Below, one piece after another: positions 8,838 to 17,830 of a DNA stretch of 64,000 nucleotides. This stretch comes from an uncultured Aquimarina sp. Its GTDB lineage: Bacteria; Bacteroidota; Bacteroidia; Flavobacteriales; Flavobacteriaceae. The notes beneath the pieces were generated by a model. The model was given only the letters and a program-made list of their open reading frames with translations, was not told the DNA's origin and searched no databases. The translations under genes and the position numbers were made by a program. Each line of letters begins with the position of its first letter. Position 1 is the stretch's first letter. The DNA lies in the NCBI GenBank assembly GCA_947501475.1, contig CANMWA010000003.1, positions 62,001 through 126,000 on the forward strand. The letters run 5' to 3'.

Positions 8838-10226
8838 TTACTTGCTCAGTTCTGTAAAATATTTATAAAAAAGCGGGATGGTTTCTATCCCTTTCAAATA
8901 ATTCCATACTCCAAAATGTTCATTTGGTGAGTGTATGGCATCACTATCAAGTCCAAATCCCATAAGTATTGTTTTACTTTTCAGTTCCTTTTCGAATAAA
9001 GAAACGATTGGAATACTACCACCACTACGTTGTGGGATCGGAGTTTTACCAAAACTATCTTGATATGCTTTGCTAGCTGCTTGATACCCTATATTATCTA
9101 TTGGAGTTACATATCCTTGTCCGCCATGATGCGGTGTTACTTTTACTGTAACTGCGTCTGGAGCTATGTTTTCAAAATGTTTTTTGAATAGTTCTGTAAT
9201 TTCTTCCCAATCTTGGTTAGGTACTAACCGCATCGATATTTTTGCGTAGGCCTTGCTAGCAATCACTGTCTTTGCTCCTTCACCGGTATAACCGCCCCAA
9301 ATACCGTTTACATCTAGTGTTGGACGAATAGAATTACGCTCATTTGTGGTGTACCCTTCTTCTCCATAAACTGCATTAATATCCAAGGATTTTTTATAGG
9401 CATCAAGAGAAAACGGGGCTTTAGCCATTTGTGCTCGCTCATCGTTTGATAAATTCTCAACTTTATCATAAAAACCAGGGATCGTAATATGATTGTTCTC
9501 GTCATGCAAAGATGCAATCATTTTAGTAAGAACATTAATGGGGTTTGCAACTGCGCCTCCATACAAACCACTATGTAAATCTCTATTTGGTCCTGTAACC
9601 TCGACCTCTACATAACTTAAACCACGCAATCCTGTGGTTATCGAAGGTACGTCTTTGGCGATCATGCCTGTATCACTAATTAAAATTACATCATTTGCTA
9701 GTTTTTCTTGGTTACGCTCTAAAAACCAACTTAGACTTTTACTACCAACCTCTTCTTCTCCTTCGATCATGAATTTTACATTACATGGCAATTGCCCTGT
9801 TTTTGTCATTATCTCTAGTGCTTTGACATGCATATACATCTGTCCCTTGTCATCACAAGATCCACGAGCAAAAATTGCACCTTCGGGATGGATATCTGTA
9901 CTTTTAATTACTGGTTCAAAAGGAGGACTATCCCAAAGGTCTATTGGATCTGGTGGTTGTACATCATAATGACCATATACCAATACTGTGGGTAGGTTCT
10001 TGTCAATAATTTTCTCCCCATAAACGATTGGATATCCTGGGGTTTCGCATATTTCGACCTGGTCACAACCTGCATTTTTAAGGCTTGTAAGCACTTCGTT
10101 GGCAGTTTTTATAACATCATCTTTATAAGCTGTATCTGCACTAATAGATGGAATTTTGAGTAGTTCGACAAGTTCACTTATAAATCGATCTTTGTGTTCT
10201 TGGATGTAAGCATGTATATTTTGCAT
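8838..10226 (-). CDS. M20-family dipeptidase
   Basis: A 462-residue cytoplasmic zinc peptidase of the M20 family (CNDP-like dipeptidases). Visible landmarks: the first metal-ligand block YGHYDVQP, the following RGSCDDKGQ with the bridging Asp, the catalytic EGEEEVGS, and a C-terminal block with SGGSIPIV and the ligand His in HSPNEHFG. Full length for the family with no signal peptide. It is a single gene reading away from the tRNA-Leu gene. Confidence 0.9.
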   Translation of the reverse strand: MQNIHAYIQEHKDRFISELVELLKIPSISADTAYKDDVIKTANEVLTSLKNAGCDQVEICETPGYPIVYGEKIIDKNLPTVLVYGHYDVQPPDPIDLWDSPPFEPVIKSTDIHPEGAIFARGSCDDKGQMYMHVKALEIMTKTGQLPCNVKFMIEGEEEVGSKSLSWFLERNQEKLANDVILISDTGMIAKDVPSITTGLRGLSYVEVEVTGPNRDLHSGLYGGAVANPINVLTKMIASLHDENNHITIPGFYDKVENLSNDERAQMAKAPFSLDAYKKSLDINAVYGEEGYTTNERNSIRPTLDVNGIWGGYTGEGAKTVIASKAYAKISMRLVPNQDWEEITELFKKHFENIAPDAVTVKVTPHHGGQGYVTPIDNIGYQAASKAYQDSFGKTPIPQRSGGSIPIVSLFEKELKSKTILMGFGLDSDAIHSPNEHFGVWNYLKGIETIPLFYKYFTELSK

Positions 10227-10280
10227 GAATCTGAGTTAATTTCGCCTAAAAGTACTAAAAGTTTATATTTTTTTAGAAGG

Positions 10281-10313
10281 TTGTTTTTATTTTAAAAGTA
10301 TTGCTTATATTTG
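10281..10313 (+). promoter_or_regulatory. Promoter of tRNA-Leu
   Basis: A -33 TTG at 10281-10283 and a -7 TATATTTG at 10306-10313 with 22 bases between, fitting the Bacteroidota sigma-A consensus. Initiation would fall near 10320, about 38 bases before the tRNA. Confidence 0.65.
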
Positions 10314-10357
10314 CACTCGCTTTTACAAAGAGTCCTAAGTATTGTAAGAGTTTTAAT

Positions 10358-10439
10358 GCGGGCGTGGTGGAATTGGTAGACACGCTAGACTTAGGATCTA
10401 GTGCCGCGAGGTGTGAGAGTTCGAGTCTCTCCGCCCGCA
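10358..10439 (+). tRNA. tRNA-Leu (anticodon TAG)
   Basis: Acceptor GCGGGCG pairs with CGCCCGC plus discriminator A. The anticodon arm CTAGA-CTTAGGA-TCTAG gives anticodon TAG, reading CUA leucine codons. A class II variable arm and the GTTCGAGTC T-arm are visible. CCA is not encoded. The gene is the integration site of a genomic island; its 3' part may be supplied by the island. Confidence 0.95.
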
Positions 10440-10440
10440 C
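10385..10440 (+). repeat. attL: left 56-bp tRNA-Leu direct repeat
   Basis: Identical over 56 bases to 35772-35827; it runs from the start of the anticodon stem to one base past the discriminator. Sequences diverge immediately outside (G versus A on the left, A versus C on the right). Confidence 0.92.
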
Positions 10441-10445
10441 AGTAA

Positions 10446-10475
10446 AAAAAACCCTGATCAATTGATCAGGGTTTT
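10446..10475 (+). terminator. Terminator of tRNA-Leu
   Basis: Perfect palindrome ACCCTGATC-AATT-GATCAGGGT flanked by A-run and T-run, directly after the tRNA. It lies on the island side of the junction. Confidence 0.85.
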
Positions 10476-10482
10476 TTGTTTG

Positions 10483-10505
10483 GGGTAACACATTGGGTAA
10501 CACAC
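10483..10505 (+). repeat. Arm-type direct repeats, left end of island
   Basis: GGGTAACACA at 10483 and again at 10495 (12-base period). The same pair occurs at 35638 and 35650 near the other end, in the same orientation. Likely integrase arm-binding sites. Confidence 0.65.
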
Positions 10506-10576
10506 TTTTTATAAATCAAGAGCTTTAGGTCAATATTAAAGTCAACTGGTTTCTATTCTCCATTTTTTATCGAGTG

Positions 10577-11284
10577 CTACATTGGCACCTCTATTAGTAA
10601 GATTTTAGAATTTTCAAGAGATTCAATCACTACGCCATTCGTTTCCCAAATGCCAATGGCATCACGCTTTTCGAGCTTGTTTCCGCTTATGTTAATAGTG
10701 CCATTTAGAACAAATGCATATAATCCGTTTCCTTCTTTTTTGAACGTATAGTTGCTTTTATAGCCTTTTTCAAGAGTTCCTAAATGCATCCAGGCGTTTT
10801 GGTGAACCCAAACGCCTTCATCATCTTTATTTGGTGATAGAATTTGATATAAATTGTTTTGTAGTTTATCACTGTCTAAAGTAATCTGGTCATATCGAGG
10901 TGTTACACCTTCTTTATTGGGAATAATCCATATTTGTAGAAATTGCACTTCTTCACCCTTGTTTTTATTGTATTCGCTATGTTGAACGCCAGTACCTGCG
11001 CTCATCACCTGTACATCACCTTCTTTAATAACAGTGGTGTTTCCCATACTATCTTTATGTTCTAAGTCACCTGATAGCGGAATCGAAATGATTTCCATAT
11101 CCTTATGTGGGTGTTTACCAAAACCCATCCCGCCCGAAACGATATCATCATTCAATACTCTTAAAGCTCCAAAGCCCATCCTATCAGGATTATAATAATT
11201 GGCAAAACTGAAGCTGTGTTTAGAATGTAACCATCCGTGATTGGCATCCCCTCTTGTATCTGCTTTGTGGTATACTGATCTCAT
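10577..11284 (-). CDS. Pirin family protein (YhhW-like bicupin)
   Basis: A 235-residue bicupin. Early blocks DTRGDANHGWL and FANYYNPDRMGFG, then the metal-ligand block KHPHKDMEI with the later VQHSEYN His, are standard for bacterial pirins of the quercetinase-like YhhW type. Known members bind Fe, Ni or Cu, and some oxidise flavonols or regulate central metabolism; the true substrate here is unknown. Last gene of the leftward operon starting at 16591 and one of three pirins in the island, 6 bases after the SnoaL-like gene. Confidence 0.88.
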   Translation of the reverse strand: MRSVYHKADTRGDANHGWLHSKHSFSFANYYNPDRMGFGALRVLNDDIVSGGMGFGKHPHKDMEIISIPLSGDLEHKDSMGNTTVIKEGDVQVMSAGTGVQHSEYNKNKGEEVQFLQIWIIPNKEGVTPRYDQITLDSDKLQNNLYQILSPNKDDEGVWVHQNAWMHLGTLEKGYKSNYTFKKEGNGLYAFVLNGTINISGNKLEKRDAIGIWETNGVVIESLENSKILLIEVPM

Positions 11285-11290
11285 ATTAAT

Positions 11291-11680
11291 CTATGATTTA
11301 AAAACGTTATCGGTAATTTCAGGATTACCCTCATAAAGCTGTATCGCTTTGATTTTTCCATCTTTAATTTGATAGTCAACAACACGCTTGAATGTGTGAG
11401 CCTCTCCATTTTTTTCGGCTTGTTCTTCCGTTATTAAAATGCATCTATTTTTACCTTCCAACCATTCGATTTGCTCTTTCATCTGGTAGGTGTTGTTTGT
11501 TATCTCTAACATTTTACCAAAACCTTCCATAAATTTCGCAGGACCAACATAGGTTCCTGAAAGTTCATTGTTGCCACCCATAACTAGGGTGATGTCATCT
11601 GCTAAAAGGGATTTTGCGTTTTCAATATCCCCTGAATATGCAGCATTTAAGTATGCTTGTGCGATTTCTGTGTTTTTCAT
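11291..11680 (-). CDS. SnoaL/NTF2-like protein
   Basis: A 129-residue single-domain cone-fold protein: ENAKSLLADDITLVMGG, then GPAKFMEGFGKMLE, and a C-terminal RVVDYQIKDGKIKAIQLYE strand pair typical of the SnoaL-like NTF2 superfamily. These proteins act as small isomerases, hydrolases or binding proteins. It sits between a porin and a pirin gene with 6-12-base gaps, so it is in the operon. No catalytic assignment is possible. Confidence 0.72.
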   Translation of the reverse strand: MKNTEIAQAYLNAAYSGDIENAKSLLADDITLVMGGNNELSGTYVGPAKFMEGFGKMLEITNNTYQMKEQIEWLEGKNRCILITEEQAEKNGEAHTFKRVVDYQIKDGKIKAIQLYEGNPEITDNVFKS

Positions 11681-11692
11681 TGTAGTATGTTT

Positions 11693-13066
11693 TTAAAATT
11701 TAAATTCAGCTGTAAAAACAAAATGGAAAAGCGTATTGTCTAATTCACTTTGTTTTAAAAATTTCCCAGGTATTATAATGTTCGTTTCTGCTTCCAAAAT
11801 AATAAAAGGTGACGGTTCATAATTCAATACAGCACCATATTGGTGCCCAATGAATTTTTCGTCATTCAATGATTCAAAATCAAGATTGAGCGAAGCGCCG
11901 TAAATCCCATCTTCAAAGGAAGCTCTCCAAAATGCTACATAATCCAGTTCTAACTTAAAATTATTGAATTTTATCCCGAATTCGGGATGAACATCAATCA
12001 GGTTTGCAGGCCCAAATTGCGCTACTCTCCCAAAATAAGCACCCCTTGGGTACAGTGCATTAAAAGTATTTAGTCGGTTGTCAGAAGCATTTCTATCACC
12101 GGATATAAATTCCGATTTCAGTCCAACTTCAGCGCCAAGACCTAGTAAATCGAATTCATAGATTGTCTTCAACGATACTGTCCAGGCGCTTATGGAATTA
12201 TTACCAAAATCGCCAAATTGATAAACAAGTTCTACATCGTACAATAAACCCTCATGTGAACCGAAATGTCGAGTGCCAATACTATGTCTTATTTCTTCCG
12301 CAAGGCCCTGTTGGTAAATTGCGAAATCCTTATCTTGACCTAAATAATAGAAATCTAGATTGTAAGCATCATTCTCAAGATTTAGGGTATTATAACTTCC
12401 CCACACGACTTCTCTACTATCCAATGCTTTATTGTCAAAACCAAAAGGTCTTATTTGAACTGGATAACTCAAAAAGGCTTCAAAGTCAATTCGATTAGCA
12501 TGATATTTCAGCTTTACATTGTCGAAATACCTGCGCACATTGGGTCCTTCTCGCAATGCTATTAGTCTTCTACTACCATAATTTGGACTTTCTCTACCAA
12601 TAAGAATGCTAAACTTATCTATGTTGTAATTTATAAATAGCTGGCTTATGGCCAACTCATCTCTTTCAACCGGATTTGGGTTTTCTTTAGACCATATCGA
12701 GCTGCTATTCAGTTCTGCATACACTTGAAGTTTGTCTTTCCAACGAAAATCTGTATGTAGCTGCAATCGATTCAGTACCCAGCCATCAGTTTCATTGGTT
12801 TCAAAACTTTCGTTATTAAAATACTCATATTGCCCTCTGTAGCTTCCTCCAAAGGATAGATAGCTATTTTCACCAAGCTTGGTATATTTTAGTTGGTCGT
12901 AAAATGATTTGTCTTCTTTTTGTTTGAGAAATGAAACATCATCATTTTGCCGTAAAAGTTCAAACTCAAATCTTTCATCAGATTCTTGAGCCTGAACAAT
13001 TGCTGCTATTGAAAACAGCAATAACCAAAAGAAATGAGTCTTTATTTTTTTTAAAGTTTTATACAT
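11693..13066 (-). CDS. Alginate-export-type outer-membrane porin (copy 1)
   Basis: A beta-barrel protein of 457 residues from the ATG at 13066, which begins a clear Sec signal (MYKTLKKIKTHFFWLLLF...VQAQ); a longer frame upstream overlaps the previous gene and is rejected. Landmarks of the alginate-export family: LIGRESPNYGSRRL, REGPNVRRYFD, and GRVAQFGPANLIDVHPEFG near the C-terminus, ending in an aromatic residue (EFKF) as outer-membrane proteins do. The family forms outer-membrane channels; alginate itself need not be the substrate. The ATG lies one base after the stop of the DMT transporter gene. A paralogue is at 21009. Confidence 0.82.
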   Translation of the reverse strand: MYKTLKKIKTHFFWLLLFSIAAIVQAQESDERFEFELLRQNDDVSFLKQKEDKSFYDQLKYTKLGENSYLSFGGSYRGQYEYFNNESFETNETDGWVLNRLQLHTDFRWKDKLQVYAELNSSSIWSKENPNPVERDELAISQLFINYNIDKFSILIGRESPNYGSRRLIALREGPNVRRYFDNVKLKYHANRIDFEAFLSYPVQIRPFGFDNKALDSREVVWGSYNTLNLENDAYNLDFYYLGQDKDFAIYQQGLAEEIRHSIGTRHFGSHEGLLYDVELVYQFGDFGNNSISAWTVSLKTIYEFDLLGLGAEVGLKSEFISGDRNASDNRLNTFNALYPRGAYFGRVAQFGPANLIDVHPEFGIKFNNFKLELDYVAFWRASFEDGIYGASLNLDFESLNDEKFIGHQYGAVLNYEPSPFIILEAETNIIIPGKFLKQSELDNTLFHFVFTAEFKF

Positions 13067-13067
13067 C

Positions 13068-13514
13068 TCAAAATTTTCTGATGAGAACAACGCCTGTAAT
13101 AAGCAGGACAATACCGACCAAACGTTGCCAATTAATGGGATGGGTGGAAGTGCCAAATAATCCGTAATGGTCTAGAATTACTGATAGCAACATTTGACCA
13201 GTTACGACTAAGCCAAAAGTTAGGGCTGTGCCCAATTTTGGTGTGAGAATGATAACCGCAACCACATAGAAAGCACCTAAAATACCCGCCGACCAAACAT
13301 ACCAGTTTACTGATGTAACCGTTTTTAATGAGCTAGTATCATATCTCATAAAAAACAGATATCCCAATAGCCCAATTGTTCCAATCAAGAAAGAAATAAA
13401 TCCGGCGAATACTGGTTCTTTTGCCGCCTTACCCATTTCAACATTAAAATTTGCCTGTAAAGGCAGTACAGCTCCTGCGGTAAGAGCTATTAATAAAAAA
13501 ATTAAGTATCTCAT
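13068..13514 (-). CDS. Small DMT-family transporter (DUF606/YdcZ-like)
   Basis: From the ATG at 13514 the product is 148 residues with about five hydrophobic segments (MRYLIFLLIALTAGAVLPLQ, FAGFISFLIGTIGLLGYLFF, and three more) and the motif GALTFGLVVTGQMLLSVILDHYG-type block typical of DUF606 members of the drug/metabolite transporter superfamily. Substrate unknown. An in-frame ATG 90 bases earlier would add a hydrophilic leader overlapping nothing conserved, so it is less likely. It is inside the operon between the amidohydrolase and porin genes. Confidence 0.78.
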   Translation of the reverse strand: MRYLIFLLIALTAGAVLPLQANFNVEMGKAAKEPVFAGFISFLIGTIGLLGYLFFMRYDTSSLKTVTSVNWYVWSAGILGAFYVVAVIILTPKLGTALTFGLVVTGQMLLSVILDHYGLFGTSTHPINWQRLVGIVLLITGVVLIRKF

Positions 13515-13622
13515 CTTATTTATATTCTTGTATGATTTTGAATAGAAGGGAAGCCCTAATTTTGAAGTATTTTCGGGCCTCCCACTACTAACCAAACCAA
13601 CCAATATCGATTTTAGAAAGAA

Positions 13623-15431
13623 TTACTTTTTTTGATATCCACCATAATATTTTACAGGCGACCAATTAGGAATGATTTCTGTAAGTTTTGGATTCAGGTG
13701 ACTAAACTCTTCATTTGCAAATACTATTCTTCCATCAGTAATTGTTAAAACAGACTCTAATTCTGGAATCGTATTTTCAGAAATGGAAAAGTAATCTTCC
13801 GAGAGTACTGCCAAATCCGCATACATTCCTACTTCTAGAGTACCTTTTATTTTCTCTTCCTGAGAAAACCATGCACTGCCATTTGTATAGATGCGAAGCG
13901 CCTCTTCACGACTTAACAAATTAGCATCGCTCATATGTTTAAGACCTCCAACAGTTTTCCCTGTAACCAACCAATGCAGAGCAGGCCAAGGATTATAACT
14001 AGCAACCCTTGTACCGTCGGTTCCTGCACCCAATGGAATACCCGCTTTTAATATTTCTTGCAAGGGTGGTGCAGATGTAGCTTTTTCCGCTCCATAACGT
14101 TCTACAAAATATTCACCGGCATATGCCATTCTTGCTTGTATAGCGATTCCGCCATTTAAGGCCTTAATTCTTTCTAAATCTGGTAATTTTATAGTTTCTG
14201 CGTGGTCAAAAGCCCATCTGATTTTTGAAAATCCGTTATTGGTTTCTTGGTTGACCTCTTCAAAGACATCAAGCATACTTGCTATTGTTTCCCCATAGGT
14301 GGCGTGTACCCTAAAAGACCATTCTTTAGTGACTAAAAGAGTAACAACTTTCTTGAATTCTTCTCTCCAATTTTCTCGGTCTTCTAACAAGGGTTGGGGT
14401 GCAAGAAAATTTTCAAAGTCACCTGCACTCCAGGTCAAGAATTCACCACCGCCTTCTAGTTCATACCCGTGTTCTAAATGCAATGCTCCATCGTGAAAAA
14501 TTTCATTATTGGACATATAATTTTGAAATTCGGCATACTCTTTCCCAATATTTTGAGGAAAAAGATAGTACGATAATCGCAGAGGCATTCCGCCATCATT
14601 TGCTAAGGTTTTTGTGCCTACATAATTTTTCGGGAACTTGTGGCCGCCACCACCTGCATCGATGCCACTGGTTAGACCTAGTCTATTTAATTCTCTGTAA
14701 AACTGTTTTGTTGAATTTAAAATCTCATTATCGGTCATCGGTGGCAAAGCTCCAATACGAGCATATAAAATACCTGGATTAGGTTCTGCCAAAAGCACAC
14801 CTGTTAGTTTCCCATCTTCTCCTTTTTCGAATCTACTTCCTGCTGGTGCTTCAGTGTTTTTATCAATTCCCAAGACATCCAAGGCAGCTTGATTTAGCCA
14901 ACCACGGCTATACAAATACAAAACATAAGTGGGAACGTCTCCGGTAGCTTCATTTATTTCTTCGGGTGTAGGGAACCGGTTTTCCTCGAACTGAAACGGG
15001 CTCCAACCACCAATGACTCGTACCCATTGCCCATCTGGTGTTCTTTCTGCTTGTTCTTTCAACATTTCAAGGGCTCTTTTAAGAGTCTTTACACCATCCC
15101 ATCTTAACTCAGCATTATAGAAACGTCCTCCTCGTGTAAGGTGTAAATGGGAATCATTTAAGCCAGGAATTACCGTTCTTCCTTTTGCATCGATTACTTG
15201 TGTTTCTTTCGATTGATATGCTTCTACTTCTTGATTCGTGCCGTATCCGAGTACTTTACCATCCTTTATGGCTATTGCTTCTACCATTGTATGATTTTTA
15301 TCCATTATGGCAACTTTTGCGTTATGAATAACAAGTTCTGCACTCAGTTTTTCTGATTTTTCCTTGCAACTGGCAAATAGTAGAGTCAATAGGCTAAAGA
15401 CTAGGATATATGTTTTATTAATCTTTGTCAT
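13623..15431 (-). CDS. YtcJ-like amidohydrolase, lipoprotein
   Basis: A 602-residue metal-dependent hydrolase of the amidohydrolase superfamily, YtcJ-like subgroup. A lipoprotein signal ends at LLFASC, placing it at an envelope membrane. Metal ligands DSHLHL, the VHATYGE and FDHAE blocks and the late GAGTDGTRVASYNPW block with the catalytic Asp are all present. These enzymes hydrolyse amides, imides or cyclic amides; the substrate cannot be named. It lies 12 bases downstream of a SnoaL-like gene in the leftward operon B. Confidence 0.85.
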   Translation of the reverse strand: MTKINKTYILVFSLLTLLFASCKEKSEKLSAELVIHNAKVAIMDKNHTMVEAIAIKDGKVLGYGTNQEVEAYQSKETQVIDAKGRTVIPGLNDSHLHLTRGGRFYNAELRWDGVKTLKRALEMLKEQAERTPDGQWVRVIGGWSPFQFEENRFPTPEEINEATGDVPTYVLYLYSRGWLNQAALDVLGIDKNTEAPAGSRFEKGEDGKLTGVLLAEPNPGILYARIGALPPMTDNEILNSTKQFYRELNRLGLTSGIDAGGGGHKFPKNYVGTKTLANDGGMPLRLSYYLFPQNIGKEYAEFQNYMSNNEIFHDGALHLEHGYELEGGGEFLTWSAGDFENFLAPQPLLEDRENWREEFKKVVTLLVTKEWSFRVHATYGETIASMLDVFEEVNQETNNGFSKIRWAFDHAETIKLPDLERIKALNGGIAIQARMAYAGEYFVERYGAEKATSAPPLQEILKAGIPLGAGTDGTRVASYNPWPALHWLVTGKTVGGLKHMSDANLLSREEALRIYTNGSAWFSQEEKIKGTLEVGMYADLAVLSEDYFSISENTIPELESVLTITDGRIVFANEEFSHLNPKLTEIIPNWSPVKYYGGYQKK

Positions 15432-15443
15432 TAGTGAAGTTTT

Positions 15444-15848
15444 TTAATGATTATTAAATAGCGGTGAAGCATCCATTACCATTCTAAAGTCTTTGATTTT
15501 GCTTTTTTCCAAACGCATAATACTTACAGCAGGAATAACTACAATTTCTCCAGATTTGGTTTTAAAATGAACATTGGCTTCAAAAACACCAGTATTATCT
15601 CCTAACCAAAGTCCAGTATTATGATGTTCCATACTCTCGATGAGTTGGTAGAAATTGTCCAGTGCTTTTCTTATTTCTTTTGGACCCTGAATAGCAGGGG
15701 CATTTCCAAACCTGAAAAGGCTATCATCATTGTAGTGCTGAGTCACCTTTTCGGGAATCATAGTATCTACATCTTCAAAATATTTCCAAACAAAATCTGC
15801 GGTGATGCCTTTTTCAAAGCCTTGTGGTATTACAGCATTCTTTTTCAT
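15444..15848 (-). CDS. SnoaL/NTF2-like protein
   Basis: 134 residues; FVWKYFEDVDTMIPEKVTQHYND, then a GPKEIRKALDNFYQLI helix and the strands SGEIVVIPAVSIMRLEKSKIKDFRMV fit a SnoaL-like NTF2 fold. Its start overlaps the stop of the preceding isochorismatase-like gene by 4 bases, so translation is coupled. Distinct from the 11291 copy in sequence. Confidence 0.7.
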   Translation of the reverse strand: MKKNAVIPQGFEKGITADFVWKYFEDVDTMIPEKVTQHYNDDSLFRFGNAPAIQGPKEIRKALDNFYQLIESMEHHNTGLWLGDNTGVFEANVHFKTKSGEIVVIPAVSIMRLEKSKIKDFRMVMDASPLFNNH

Positions 15849-16591
15849 TTTTTATGTTCTTTTTCCCATTTGTCTAAGGTCTTTTTATAATCAATTCCAA
15901 GACCATAGGCACCTCCCCAACGTTTTGCAAGGGTATTCATAGCTTCGTATTTTTCTGAACGAGCCCAATCACGATGAACTTCCAGAGCATATTGCATAGC
16001 GGTCATTGGTTTTATACCTGCCTGTATCATTCTGGAAATTGACATCGCATGTGCTTCCTCTGAAACACCTCCTGAAGCATCAGCAATGACATATACATCA
16101 TAACCATCTTCTTTTGCAGATAATGCCGCGGACAATACACAAACTTCTGTCCAAAGACCTGCAATGACCAATTTTGGTTTCTTAAAATCACCCACTGCTT
16201 TGACAACTCTTTTATCTTCCCACGAATTCATTGTAGTGCGGTCTATATATTTTTTTTCGTCTGGAAAAAATTCACGAATTTCTGGAAATACTGGTCCGCT
16301 AAACGATTTTTCAGCAACTGTAGTTACTACGGTAGGAATTTTATAGATAATTGCCAGATTGGAAATAAGCCCGGTATTGTTTCTAAGTTCCTCAATAGGT
16401 TGTGACTCGACGGCAAATGCCATTTGACTTTCATGGTCTATCAATAGAAGAACGTGATTTGTAGGATGAACTAACTCCTTTGAAGCATTTGCAGGGTCAT
16501 TATTTGGATTTGGATTGTACTGGTCCCATTGGGCATTAAGGTTAAAAGAGATGATTACAATAAGACAAAGTGTGATTACCGATTTTTTCAT
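15845..16591 (-). CDS. YcaC-like isochorismatase-fold hydrolase, exported
   Basis: 248 residues. A Sec signal (MKKSVITLCLIVIISFNLNAQ) precedes an isochorismatase domain: the catalytic Asp in LLLIDHESQMAF, the NSWED block, and the nucleophilic Cys in GLWTEVCVLSAALSA. The C-terminal LEVHRDWARSEKYEAM region resembles YcaC. Export is unusual, since YcaC relatives are normally cytosolic. First gene of operon B; a perfect palindrome and a TTGGCAT element lie upstream (16659-16772). The paralogue at 20367 lacks the signal. Confidence 0.85.
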   Translation of the reverse strand: MKKSVITLCLIVIISFNLNAQWDQYNPNPNNDPANASKELVHPTNHVLLLIDHESQMAFAVESQPIEELRNNTGLISNLAIIYKIPTVVTTVAEKSFSGPVFPEIREFFPDEKKYIDRTTMNSWEDKRVVKAVGDFKKPKLVIAGLWTEVCVLSAALSAKEDGYDVYVIADASGGVSEEAHAMSISRMIQAGIKPMTAMQYALEVHRDWARSEKYEAMNTLAKRWGGAYGLGIDYKKTLDKWEKEHKK

Positions 16592-16658
16592 TTTAATTGT
16601 GTTTTAGCTGTTATTATTCTTGTTTTCCTTAAAATTTTCTATGGTATTAATAGATAAT

Positions 16659-16676
16659 AGCCCAAAAAGATGCCAA
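16659..16676 (-). promoter_or_regulatory. Possible sigma54 promoter of operon B
   Basis: On the minus strand TTGGCATCTTTTTGGGCT: a good -24 half (TTGGCAT) and a GC at the -12 half, but GG-to-GC spacing is 11 instead of 10. It lies 84.5 bases from the centre of the upstream palindrome, the same as in operon A. Start codon of the first gene is about 68 bases downstream. Confidence 0.45.
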
Positions 16677-16746
16677 GCATGAAAAAAGTAATTAAGTCAC
16701 TGAAAATCAATAACTATAAATGAGATGATATTAAAATTGCATATAA

Positions 16747-16772
16747 AAAAAGTCCGATATATCGGACTTTTT
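16747..16772. promoter_or_regulatory. Palindrome with CGATATATCG core (operon B)
   Basis: A perfect 26-bp palindrome with centre GTCCGATATATCGGAC and A5/T5 ends. It can act as a rho-independent terminator for operon A, which ends 48 bases away, but its ten-base core is shared with the 23377 palindrome and it stands at the identical distance from a TTGGCAT element, so it may also be the activator-binding site of operon B. Confidence 0.6.
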
Positions 16773-16819
16773 AATCTTAAATAATTTGATTTAAGACTTT
16801 TTGAATGTAAGTAGTGTAC

Positions 16820-17233
16820 TTAGTTTTCAGCTATTTTCTTAGTGTGCTCGACGGCACTTTTTATTAAAGCCGCAACATCATCGGATTTATCATCAAAACC
16901 AGGTTTTGGCGTGCTGGATAATATGTATTCTAGATAGAGTTTGTTGTCTTCTTCATAAACTGTATTTGTGACTAACGAGGTTGCAGAAGGGTCTTGTAAA
17001 CTTTTGAATATTATCGTTAGCGATTTAGGGTCAGACGTGATAATTTCTTTTAATTTTTTACCGTTACCGAGTACCATTTCTCTTATAATCGTATTTCCAT
17101 CTATCTGCTCCAGAACTTGGACATTGGTGATGCTCTTTATATACTTCTGAGGATTCCTGGTTTTGTCTAACAATAAATTCCAAAGATTTTCCTTTGTTGT
17201 ATCCACTTGTACTCTGTGAGATGCTAATGCCAT
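16820..17233 (-). CDS. AtaL-like SRPBCC protein (DUF1857)
   Basis: 137 residues, full length for the AtaL-like subgroup of the START/SRPBCC fold: ALASHRVQVDTTKENLWNLL, then KYIKSITNVQVLEQIDGNTIIREM and the C-terminal helix AALIKSAVEHTKKIAEN. The fold binds small hydrophobic or aromatic ligands in a deep pocket; no catalytic residues can be named. It is the last gene of operon A, 3 bases after the flavodoxin gene. Confidence 0.75.
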   Translation of the reverse strand: MALASHRVQVDTTKENLWNLLLDKTRNPQKYIKSITNVQVLEQIDGNTIIREMVLGNGKKLKEIITSDPKSLTIIFKSLQDPSATSLVTNTVYEEDNKLYLEYILSSTPKPGFDDKSDDVAALIKSAVEHTKKIAEN

Positions 17234-17236
17234 GAT

Positions 17237-17815
17237 CTATGAGTTAAATTTGATAGTAACTTCAGCTATTCGCTCTCCATACGCTTTTGCGAAAGCAATA
17301 TCACCTGCTGGCGGTGTGTTTTCTGGGCTATCATTTTCTGACTGAGCCATTGCGCCAATATAACCTCCAAGTCGATTGGCTACTTCTGGGTCGGGAATGT
17401 GAGCTTCTTTATTTTTACCGGCAAACATTCCTGGTCCAGCCCATATCATACCGTGTTGCATTGCCAAAGTTACAAATTGCAATAAGGTATTTACTTTGTT
17501 ACCCGACATTGAGCCAGAATTCGTAAAGCCACCTGCTATCTTGTCCTTCCATAAATGTTGAAACCAAGGTTTTGAAGTGGCGTCCTGAAATATTTTAAAT
17601 GGTCCCGAAGCAGCGCCCATATAGGTTGGTGCACCAAAGATAATGGCGTTGGCGTCATTTAGTTGTTGCCATTCATTTTCTGTAATGTTCCCATCTTGAT
17701 GTATTTTAATAAGTTGAGAAGTAGAATTTTCTGTTTTTGCTCCTTCGGCAACAGCTTTTGCTATTACTTCTGTATGGCCAAAGCCAGAGTGATAAACGAT
17801 TGCAATTGTATTCAT
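17237..17815 (-). CDS. WrbA-like flavodoxin / NAD(P)H:quinone oxidoreductase
   Basis: 192 residues. Flavodoxin fold with the FMN phosphate loop IVYHSGFGHTEVIAKAVAEG, the GAPTYMGAASGPFKIF block and the isoalloxazine-contacting AGGFTNSGSMSGNK region. It belongs to the flavodoxin_2/WrbA-type reductases that keep quinones fully reduced. Cytoplasmic, with no signal. In operon A directly before the SRPBCC gene, consistent with handling of aromatic or quinone compounds. Confidence 0.85.
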   Translation of the reverse strand: MNTIAIVYHSGFGHTEVIAKAVAEGAKTENSTSQLIKIHQDGNITENEWQQLNDANAIIFGAPTYMGAASGPFKIFQDATSKPWFQHLWKDKIAGGFTNSGSMSGNKVNTLLQFVTLAMQHGMIWAGPGMFAGKNKEAHIPDPEVANRLGGYIGAMAQSENDSPENTPPAGDIAFAKAYGERIAEVTIKFNS

Positions 17816-17830
17816 AAATTATAAGTGATT

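Noticed and set aside
10273..10503. Minus-strand ORF of 76 codons across the tRNA-Leu gene
   Set aside because: It covers the tRNA, its promoter and terminator; no coding features, a shadow of RNA-gene sequence.
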